DNA of 5,984 nt from Acidobacteriota bacterium (GTDB lineage: Bacteria; Acidobacteriota; Thermoanaerobaculia; Multivoradales; SZUA-115): the NCBI GenBank assembly GCA_003231035.1, contig QIHU01000440.1, positions 1 to 5,984 on the forward strand. The letters run 5' to 3'. Of this stretch, positions 1 to 5,787 are shown piece after piece. The notes beneath the pieces were generated by a model. It made no database searches. It saw only the letters and a program-made list of their open reading frames with translations, and had not been told where the DNA came from. The position numbers and the translations under genes are program-made. Numbering within the stretch: position 1 is the stretch's first letter; the number at the start of each line of letters is the position of its first letter.

Positions 1-596
1 TGGCCTTTCTGGGCGACAACGCCCTGTCGGTCCTCAACCCGGTGATGGCCGCCGCCAAGGCGATGGCGGACGCCGCCCAAGGGCAAGAGGCCAGCACGAT
101 CGTTACCGCCATGGCCCGCAATGGTACCGACTTCGGCATCCGGGTCAGCGGTCTCGGCGACGAGTGGTTCACCGCTCCCGCGGCGACCCCGGACGGCCTC
201 TATTTCTCCGGCTTTTCGGCCGCGGACGCCAACCCGGACATCGGCGACTCGACGATCACCGAGACGGCCGGTTTCGGGGCCTTCGCCATGGCGGCGGCCC
301 CGGCCATAGTGCAGTTCGTCAGCGGCAAGCCGGCCGACGCGATCACAGCGACTCTCGAAATGTATGAGATCACCATCGGCGAGCACGCTCATTTGACCAT
401 CCCGGCGCTCGACTTCCGCGGCACTCCGGTCGGTATCGACTTGCGCAAGGTGGTCGAACTGGGAATGACCCCGCGGGTCAACACCGGCATCGCCCATCGC
501 GAGGCGGGAATCGGCCAAGTCGGTGCCGGCCTGGTGCGCCCGCCACTGGAGATCTTCGAGCGCGCCTTGGTGGCCTTTGACCAACGCTACGGCTGA
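1..596 (+). CDS. DUF1116 (YlbE/AllG-like) protein, C-terminal part, 5' end outside window
   Basis: The frame is open from the left edge (first full codon at base 3) to the TGA at 594-596, giving 197 residues. The DUF1116 family is usually a little over 400 residues, so this is the C-terminal half. The internal GTG and ATG at 42 and 45 are not the true start, because upstream codons read as conserved sequence (GDNALSVLNPVMAA). Family-typical blocks follow: TAMARNGTDFGIRVSGLGD, a DIGDSTITETAGFGAFAMAA stretch, IPALDFRGTPVGIDLRKVVE, and NTGIAHREAGIGQVGAGLVR near the end. DUF1116 includes E. coli YlbE (AllG), a subunit of oxamate carbamoyltransferase in anaerobic allantoin use, and YahG. A dehydrogenase gene of xanthine dehydrogenase type follows in the same direction, which suits a role in purine or ureide breakdown. 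Family assignment is firm; the substrate is inferred from family and neighbour only. Confidence 0.85.
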   Translation, partial: AFLGDNALSVLNPVMAAAKAMADAAQGQEASTIVTAMARNGTDFGIRVSGLGDEWFTAPAATPDGLYFSGFSAADANPDIGDSTITETAGFGAFAMAAAPAIVQFVSGKPADAITATLEMYEITIGEHAHLTIPALDFRGTPVGIDLRKVVELGMTPRVNTGIAHREAGIGQVGAGLVRPPLEIFERALVAFDQRYG

Positions 597-609
597 CTTG
601 TGGCGACCG

Positions 610-681
610 CAGTGGCCTCAACAGTGGCTTCAACAGTGGCTTCAACAGTGGCCTCAACAGTGGCTTCAACAGTGGCAACAA
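610..681 (+). repeat. Six tandem copies of a 12-bp unit, cagtggcYtcaa
   Basis: Units begin at 610, 622, 634, 646, 658 and 670. The first five are identical except for C/T at the eighth base (order C, T, T, C, T); the sixth diverges at its end (cagtggcaacaa). The bases just before (598-609) look like a decayed further copy. The array lies wholly between the stop of the DUF1116 gene (596) and the ATG of the dehydrogenase gene (704). The unit length is a multiple of three, and one forward frame would give a Gln/Trp-rich repeat, but no plausible gene uses it. Arrays of this kind expand and contract by slipped-strand pairing, so copy number may differ between strains. Confidence 0.9.
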
Positions 682-703
682 CCAACAGATAGGCAGCAAC
701 CTC

Positions 704-3000
704 ATGTCCACCCGCACTTTCGGTCAACGCATTCCTCGCAACGAGGATCCCCGGCTGCTCACCGGTCAAGCCCTCTTCGTGGACGACGTTCATCTTCCAC
801 GAATGGCGCATGCCGCCTTCGTGCGCAGCCCCTACGCCCACGCCCGGATCACCGCCATCGACAAGGGCGATGCCATGGACAAAGAGGGGGTGTTGGCGGT
901 CCTCACCGCCGAGGATCTCGGCGACTACTGGCAACCGGGGCCGCTCCTGGTGCCGCCGCCACCAATTGAGCGCTGCACCTTTCATCCGCGTATGCAAGTG
1001 CCGCTGGCCAAGGACAAGGTGCGCCAGTTGGGCGAACCGGTGGTCCTCGTGGTGGCCACCAGCCGCTACCTGGCCGAGGATGTCGCCGAGGAGATCTGGG
1101 TCGACTACGAGCCGCTACCAGCGGTGGTCGAACTGGAAGCGGCCTTGGCCCCCGATGCGCCGCTGGTGCATGAGGATCTGGAGAGCAACGCCGCCGCCCA
1201 TGTGATCCAAGAAAAGGGCGACTGGGAGGTGGCGCGAGAGGCGGCGGATCTGGTGGTCGAACGCCGTTTCACCTACGATCGAGGCACCGCGGCGGCGATG
1301 GAGAACCGGGGCGTGGTTGCCGACTGGGACCGGCGCAGCCAGCGGTTGACCATCTGGGATACCACCCAAGCACCGATCCCGATTCGCAACGGCCTGGCCG
1401 GTATGCTCGGCCTCTCCGAGAACCAGGTGCGGGTGATCGCCCCTTTCATCGGTGGCGGCTTCGGTCCCAAGATCATGATGTTCTACCCGGAAGAGGTCTT
1501 GATCCCCTGGGTGGCGATGAAGCTGGGGCAGCCGGTCAAGTGGATCGAAGACCGCCAAGAGAACTTCACCGCCACCACTCAGGAACGCGGCCAACTGCAC
1601 GACTCGGCGATGGCCCTGAACCGCGATGGCCGCATTCTCGGTGTCAAGGACGTTTTTCTGCACGACGCCGGGGCCTACAACCCCTACGGCTTGACGGTGC
1701 CGATCAACAGCCAATGCACCCTGCTCGGCTGTTACGACGTTCCCAACTACTACAGCGAGTTCACCGCCGTCTACACCACCAAACCGATCGTCACCCCCTA
1801 CCGGGGAGCGGGGCGCCAGCACGGGGTCTTCGTGATGGAGCGGCTGTTGGATCTGGCCGCCCGCGAGCTGTCGATCGACCGGGCCGAGATTCGGCGGCGT
1901 AACTTTTTGCAGCCGGACTCCTTCCCCCACAACCACCAGATCATCTACCAGGACTTCGAGCCCCTGATCTACGACAGCGGCAACTACGAACCCGCGCTCG
2001 ACAGGGCGTTAGAGATGATCGGCTACGAGCGGTTTCTCAACGAGGAGCAGCCCCGTTTGCGCGCCAAAGGCAAGGCGGTCGGGCTGGGCATCGTCTCCTA
2101 CGTCGAAGGGACCGGTATTGGCCCCTACGAGGGCGCTCGCGTTCAAGTGCAGGCCAGCGGCAAGGTCAGCGTGGTGACCGGGGTGGGCACGCAGGGCCAA
2201 GGGCACATGACCTCCTACGCCCAAATCGGTGGCGGTGGTCGATGTCGAAGTGGTGACCGGCGATACCGATCAGTTCCACTGGGGAGCGGGCACCTTCGCC
2301 AGCCGCGGAGCGGTGGTCGCCGGCAACGCCATCAACGAGGCGGCCAAAGATGTGCGGGTGAAGATCCTGCGCCTCGCGGCGAACGAGCTGGAGGTGTCGC
2401 AAGAGGACCTAGAGTTGATCGACGGCGAGGTTCGGGTGCGCGGTGTGCCCAGCAAAGCGATCGCCCTGGGCGAGCTAGCCCTGCGCGCCAACCCGATGCG
2501 CGGCGCCGTCAAGCCGGGGACCGAGCCGGGGCTCGAAGCGACCAACTACTTCGGCCCCGAGCGCGGCGCCACCGCCAGTGGAATCCACGCCATGATCGTC
2601 GAGGTCGACCGCGAGACGATGCAGGTGGAAATACAGCGCTACGTCGTCGTCCACGACTGCGGCGAGGTGATCAACCCCCTGTTGCTCGACGGCCAAATCC
2701 ACGGTCTACGAAGAGTTGGTCTACGACGAAGGCGGCCAGTTGATGAACGCCTCCTTCATGGACTATCTGATCCCCACCGCGCTCGATGTGCCGAAGATCG
2801 AGACCGACCACATCACCACCCCCTCGCCGCTCAACCCGCTGGGCGTCAAGGGAGCCGGCGAGGCCGGTGCTATCCCGGTCGGCCCACTCTTCGCCCAGGC
2901 GGTCGAAGACGCGCTGAGCGACTCGAAGGTCGAAATCCTAGAAATTCCCCTCAAGCCTAGCCGGCTGTGGGAGTTGGTGCGGCAAGCTGTTGGAGAGTAG
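704..3000 (+). pseudogene. Xanthine dehydrogenase/CoxL-type molybdopterin-binding large subunit, broken by two frame-disrupting deletions
   Basis: It encodes the large subunit of a molybdenum hydroxylase (xanthine oxidase family), which binds Mo-molybdopterin cytosine dinucleotide. The ATG at 704 gives the usual start (FGQRIPRNEDPRLLTGQ) after a weak aggcag at 691-696. Visible motifs are IGGGFG (from codon 250), the loop PYRGAGRQ (about codons 365-372) and, near the end, GVKGAGEAGAI with the catalytic Glu at 2860-2862. The loop is YRGAG rather than the Cys-containing CO dehydrogenase loop, so a heterocycle substrate is more likely than CO. The protein reads in three frames: 704-2227, 2229-2702 and 2704-3000. 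After SYAQI the expected VADxLG-like residues are missing (about 17 bases), and after GQIH the GGVxQGIGQ-like segment is missing (about 29 bases). Restoring these gives about 780 residues, normal for the family. Read conceptually, translation would enter a wrong frame after codon 508 and lose the catalytic Glu. Either a recent pseudogene or an assembly fault. The FeS and FAD subunit genes are not in the window. Confidence 0.88.
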
Positions 3001-3214
3001 GCACTTCCTCGGTACGTAGTCCTGCTAGGGCAGCCGACTCACTTCTTGTCGTTCAATGGTTGCCGCGCATTCTGTAACTCTACGCCGGTCTTAGATCGCG
3101 CCGCATCTTGTGAACTCCTCCGTCTTGTCCCGAGTTGCCAGCGAGGCCCCCTGTATTGCGATGAAGGGCTTGATCGTTACAGCGGGAGGTGACAGATCTC
3201 TTTCTGTCGACATG

Positions 3215-3239
3215 TTGTCTAGGCAGGGTGTGCTAAGAT
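3215..3239 (+). promoter_or_regulatory. Possible promoter of the gasdermin operon (extended -10)
   Basis: TGCTAAGAT at 3231-3239 fits an extended -10 (TGnTAnnAT). A TTGTCT at 3215-3220 resembles a -35, but the 13-base spacing is too short, so recognition would rest mainly on the extended -10. A TATTAT at 3262-3267 is an alternative -10 without a good -35. Transcription from here would leave a leader of about 130 bases. This is weak pattern evidence. Confidence 0.2.
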
Positions 3240-3365
3240 ACAAGGAGAAAAGTGTGCCTCGTATTATGGAGATACGGTTTACCTCTGGTTTGTTTGCCGT
3301 CAACATTCTTCATTCTATTCGCATGTTACTGCGGCTACCAACACGATGATGAGTCTCAGAGGCTA

Positions 3366-3371
3366 GAGGAG
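3366..3371 (+). promoter_or_regulatory. Ribosome binding site of the gasdermin gene
   Basis: GAGGAG lies 7 bases before the ATG at 3379. It is a strong Shine-Dalgarno match at standard spacing and fixes that start, which also places the cysteine of MGIC at residue 4, as expected for a bacterial gasdermin. Confidence 0.8.
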
Positions 3372-3378
3372 CAAGAAA

Positions 3379-4167
3379 ATGGGAATTTGTAAGGATCCCT
3401 GGAAGACCTATCTGAACGGTTTGGGATTCAACGTGGTTCGTCTACCACGTGAGGGACTCAACCCTCTTGATCTTTTGGGTAGGCAAGGAGGAGGCACGGC
3501 AAGGGTAGGGACTCTTGACGATATATTCGATGGCTCTTTCGAGTTACCGCCAGTCAGAGAGAATCAAGAGGCGGCTAGCTTTTCTGGTCAACAGACCGAG
3601 AAACTCAGCCTGGGCTTGGGTCTGAACCTCCTTGGGTCGATTATTGGTGCGATGGGAGGCCAATCGCTTGGCTTGAAAGCCGAGTACAAGAAGGCCAAGA
3701 AAGTGACGTTCATGTTTGAGCAAGTACTTACCGATACCGCGGAAGCAGCGGAAGTCGGAAAGTCTCTTGCCACGGCGGAACTGGATGCCGCGAGTCCGTT
3801 CGTCGAAGAGTACATTCTCGGGAATGGTCGCCTTTTTGTGTTGACCTCTACGTTGAAGGCGAGGAGAATCAGAGTCACTACTGAAGGGTCGAGTGGGACA
3901 ACCGTGGATCTCGAGGTTCCGGTGATTCAACAAGCCGTCGGTGCCAAGGTCAAAGTTACTGCAAACAGCGAGCAGTCCGCCGCCATCTCGTACGAGGGGA
4001 AGCGGTACTTGACTTTCGGCTTCCAGCTCTTCGAACTTGGACTGGAAGGTGGCCAGCTTCGACTCTTCATGAGTCCGGCGAACAGCATAGCTCTCAATCA
4101 GCTGGGTGAGATTAGTCGCAGCGACCTCATACTCGATCCCCAGGGGTTAACAGTACTGGAAGTATAG
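3379..4167 (+). CDS. bGSDM: Bacterial gasdermin (bGSDM), pore-forming cell-death effector
   Basis: The 262-residue protein is of typical bGSDM length. Recognisable blocks are the N-terminus MGICKDPWKTYLNGLGFNVV, then LPREGLNPLDLLG (22-34), a Gly/Leu-rich segment LGLGLNLLGSIIGAMGG (78-94), GLKAEYKKAKKVTFMFEQV (98-116), YILGNGRLFVLTSTLKARRI (145-164), and ISYEGKRYLTFGFQLFELGL (203-222). Studied bGSDMs carry a palmitoylated cysteine close to the N-terminus; C4 fits. They are held inactive by a short C-terminal tail. An adjacent protease removes it, and the N-terminal part then assembles into large inner-membrane pores that kill the phage-infected cell. Here the tail would be roughly the last 15-25 residues (about 238-262), with a cut somewhere near SIALNQLGEISRSDL; the exact bond is not visible. 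There is no signal peptide or classical membrane helix, as expected for a soluble precursor. It is the first gene of a three-gene operon with a subtilase. Family call is strong; anti-phage role is inferred from the family. Confidence 0.92.
   Translation: MGICKDPWKTYLNGLGFNVVRLPREGLNPLDLLGRQGGGTARVGTLDDIFDGSFELPPVRENQEAASFSGQQTEKLSLGLGLNLLGSIIGAMGGQSLGLKAEYKKAKKVTFMFEQVLTDTAEAAEVGKSLATAELDAASPFVEEYILGNGRLFVLTSTLKARRIRVTTEGSSGTTVDLEVPVIQQAVGAKVKVTANSEQSAAISYEGKRYLTFGFQLFELGLEGGQLRLFMSPANSIALNQLGEISRSDLILDPQGLTVLEV
3431..3450. repeat. Perfect 7-bp inverted repeat inside the start of the gasdermin gene
   Basis: ACGTGGT and ACCACGT are separated by 6 bases (tcgtct) and lie over codons 18-24 of the gasdermin gene. 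They could form a small hairpin in the mRNA. There is no T-run, so it is not a terminator. It may simply follow from the coded residues. Confidence 0.6.
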
Positions 4168-4170
4168 ATC

Positions 4171-4175
4171 TGGAG
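4171..4175 (+). promoter_or_regulatory. Ribosome binding site of the subtilase gene
   Basis: TGGAG lies 8 bases before the ATG at 4184, in the 16-base gap after the gasdermin stop. It supports 4184 over the in-frame ATG at 4205, which has only a weak agaaag upstream. Confidence 0.6.
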
Positions 4176-4183
4176 CGACCGGA

Positions 4184-5473
4184 ATGAATCCAGAAGCAGA
4201 AAGTATGAGAACCTACTTGGCGATCCCCAAGCGGCTGGTGGCGAGGCCTGCTCCCCAAGGTCGAACACTCGCGCTGGCGAGTCCTTCAGCGACTTCAGAA
4301 TCGAGCCTCTCCAAGGAGTCGCTAGAGATGCTCGGCTACCGCGATCTTAGGTCCTGTTCGGTGCAAGGTCCCACGGTCGCGTTGCCAGTCAAGACCTACA
4401 CTTCGCTTGAAAGTTTCGATACTTTTGTCTTTTCGGTTGACCAATACGACGATGTGGAGATAGTGCGCGAACTGGTCAAGGCTGAGTACATCGTGGTGCC
4501 TGACGTCGCCCTGGAGCTTCCGAGCGTGGTGGACGAAGGTCCGCCTCGAACCCGCTTGTCCAGAGGGGAAAGCGGATGGCCCATCGAGAGTGGAGTTGTC
4601 GCTGCGCGCGAGAATGGTCTCGATGGAACGGGTGTCTTAGTCGGAGTGCTGGATACTGGAATCGATGCTGGACACCGGGAGTTTCGTCACCGAAGGATTA
4701 GTTATCGCTATGTGCCGCTCGATCGTCGCGCAGCTCTGCGGGATGTCCGTGGCTTTGACACCAAAGGGCACGGCACACATGTTTGTGGAATCTTGGCCGG
4801 CGAACGAGTAGGAATCGCGCCAGGAGTAGCTCTTCATGTGGCTTCCGTGATTGAGAGCGAGTCCGTCAAGACCAGTCTGCATCGAATCATGCGGGCACTT
4901 CAGTGGATTCTTCAAGTCTTTTCTGAGCCAGAGAAAGAAGAGAAGCCAGCGATCCTTTCAATGTCACTCGGTTTCAAAGAGGGCTCTGTTTCGAAGTCGG
5001 ACGTGCGGTTCCTAACTCTGGGGCTTCGCAACATTCTTAGAGGTCTCTCCGAAGTTCGAGATGTCCTTGTCGTGGTGGCAGCCGGAAACGAGGGGGAAGG
5101 GGTGGTACGTATTCCCGGTTCCTACCCGGAGGTCCTCTGCGCTGGTGCGGTCGACGACGGTTTGCAAATTGCTGAGTTCTCAGGCTCAGGCTTGTCTCCC
5201 ATCGATAAATCTTCAGTACCGCATGTAGTCGGATTTGGCGTTGATCGCCTCAGTAGCGTAGAGCGCGACTCTGGGAATCGCAGCATCTATAAGAAGCTTA
5301 GCGGAACTAGTATGGCTACGCCTTATGTCGCCGGAATCGCTGCTCTCTATGCGCAAGAAGATCCCACTTTGCGTGGATCTTCTCTTCGCCGACAGCTAGT
5401 GGAGAGGGCTCTCCCCTTAGACGCGAGGACTGCTTCGCGACATGGTTCGGGGCTGGCGAGGTATACTACGTAA
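4184..5473 (+). CDS. Subtilisin-family (S8) serine protease, predicted activator of the gasdermin
   Basis: The 429-residue protein holds a complete peptidase S8 domain from about residue 135. Asp157 is in VGVLDTGID, His196 in GHGTHVCGI, the oxyanion-hole Asn302 in AAGNEGEG, and nucleophile Ser376 in LSGTSMATPYVAG. ILSMSLG (257-263) is the usual substrate-binding strand. The first 130 or so residues have no signal peptide and no membrane helix, so it should act in the cytoplasm. Residues about 77-114 (FVFSVDQ, then VREL, then EYIVVPD) have the strand-helix-strand pattern of a subtilase prodomain. The gene starts 16 bases after the gasdermin stop and ends 2 bases before the next ATG. Bacterial gasdermins are known to be switched on by a protease encoded next to them, so this enzyme most likely cuts the gasdermin tail. 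It may first need to cut off its own prodomain. Family and catalytic residues are directly visible; substrate is inferred from context. Confidence 0.93.
   Translation: MNPEAESMRTYLAIPKRLVARPAPQGRTLALASPSATSESSLSKESLEMLGYRDLRSCSVQGPTVALPVKTYTSLESFDTFVFSVDQYDDVEIVRELVKAEYIVVPDVALELPSVVDEGPPRTRLSRGESGWPIESGVVAARENGLDGTGVLVGVLDTGIDAGHREFRHRRISYRYVPLDRRAALRDVRGFDTKGHGTHVCGILAGERVGIAPGVALHVASVIESESVKTSLHRIMRALQWILQVFSEPEKEEKPAILSMSLGFKEGSVSKSDVRFLTLGLRNILRGLSEVRDVLVVVAAGNEGEGVVRIPGSYPEVLCAGAVDDGLQIAEFSGSGLSPIDKSSVPHVVGFGVDRLSSVERDSGNRSIYKKLSGTSMATPYVAGIAALYAQEDPTLRGSSLRRQLVERALPLDARTASRHGSGLARYTT
5356..5383. repeat. 9-bp perfect inverted repeat in the 3' part of the subtilase gene
   Basis: AGAAGATCC (5356-5364) and GGATCTTCT (5375-5383) flank 10 bases. 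With one bulged C the stem can be extended by CAC/GTG around a TTTGC loop. It lies over codons 392-400, just after the Ser active-site region. No T-run follows, so it is not a standard terminator. It might affect mRNA stability or the expression of the third gene relative to the second, or be chance. Confidence 0.65.
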
Positions 5474-5475
5474 CT

Positions 5476-5775
5476 ATGAACAGAGCCCGCAAGACCTACC
5501 AGGTGATCCTAGAACCTCCCCAAGTGTTCGAGGTCGACGCTTCGGAGGTGGAAGTTGGGAGTCGAGCCTGGCGACTTGAGGAGTTGACCCAAGGAACTAA
5601 CGCTTCGCGAAAGAACTTGCAGGATTGGCTCGTCTCGCGTGGCCTCGAAGAGGAAGTTGAGATCGCCGACGAACCAAACCCGTTCAACATTCTGTTTATC
5701 GATTCGACGGAACAGGCCGCCATGGAGTTGAAGCAAGCTCCCGGCGTAGAGGCCGTTGGCCTTGATAAAGGCTGA
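5476..5775 (+). CDS. Small protein with inhibitor-I9/subtilase-propeptide-like C-terminus; possible protease inhibitor or chaperone
   Basis: The 99-residue, acidic protein begins only 2 bases after the subtilase stop. It has no Shine-Dalgarno at normal distance (GAGG at 5458-5461 is 14 bases away), so its translation is probably coupled to that of the protease. I do not recognise the N-terminal 65 residues. The last 30 residues run FNILFIDS, then TEQAAMELKQ, then APGVEAVGLDKG: a strand, a helix, and a closing strand ending in GVxxV. This is the pattern of subtilase prodomains and of stand-alone I9 inhibitors, whose C-terminal end lies in the protease active site. The protease itself shows a comparable segment at about 77-114. 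In context it could keep the protease off until infection, help it fold, or sense the trigger. There is no signal peptide. The gene is well supported by its position and composition; the I9-like reading is from pattern only. Confidence 0.8.
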   Translation: MNRARKTYQVILEPPQVFEVDASEVEVGSRAWRLEELTQGTNASRKNLQDWLVSRGLEEEVEIADEPNPFNILFIDSTEQAAMELKQAPGVEAVGLDKG

Positions 5776-5787
5776 GAGGTAGAGAAC

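Larger units (their letters stand above)
3001..3378. other. 378-base gap without a convincing gene; change in base composition
   Basis: This stretch separates the GC-rich catabolic genes from the gasdermin operon and begins the lower-GC part of the window. One 79-codon plus-strand frame (3110-3349, GTG start) and one 71-codon minus-strand frame (3091-3306) are open. They overlap each other, lack a good ribosome binding site and match no family I recognise, so I do not call them genes. I see no tRNA, no strong hairpin followed by a T-run, and no clear insertion-sequence ends. The promoter for the downstream operon should lie here. Confidence 0.6.

Noticed and set aside
523..969. Plus-strand frame with a Gln/Trp-rich repeat (QQW units)
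   Set aside because: It overlaps the ends of two well-supported genes in another frame, and its repeat is only the translation of the 12-bp DNA array.
587..997. Minus-strand frame ending in repeated VEAT units
   Set aside because: It is the antisense reading of the same array and of the dehydrogenase start; no ribosome site or family match.
1115..1936. 273-codon open frame on the minus strand
   Set aside because: It lies opposite clearly conserved molybdenum-hydroxylase coding sequence; long antisense frames are common in GC-rich genes.
2200..2720. Programmed frameshifting in the dehydrogenase gene
   Set aside because: Conserved residues are missing at both break points, not just one base gained or lost, and no slippery heptamer is visible at the junctions. 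Deletion or assembly error explains the data better.
2993..3006. Possible direct repeat flanking the lower-GC block: GAGAGTAGGCACTT here and GAGAGGTAGAGAACTT at 5774-5789
   Set aside because: They align only with gaps and mismatches, both overlap or abut stop codons, and short imperfect matches like this are expected by chance. Not good enough for an attachment site or target duplication.
3012..3034. Small CTGC/GCAG hairpin as a terminator after the dehydrogenase gene
   Set aside because: The stem is only about 4 bp and no T-run follows.
3110..3349. 79-codon plus-strand frame in the gap before the gasdermin gene
   Set aside because: GTG start without a ribosome binding site, no recognisable motif, and overlap with an open frame on the other strand.
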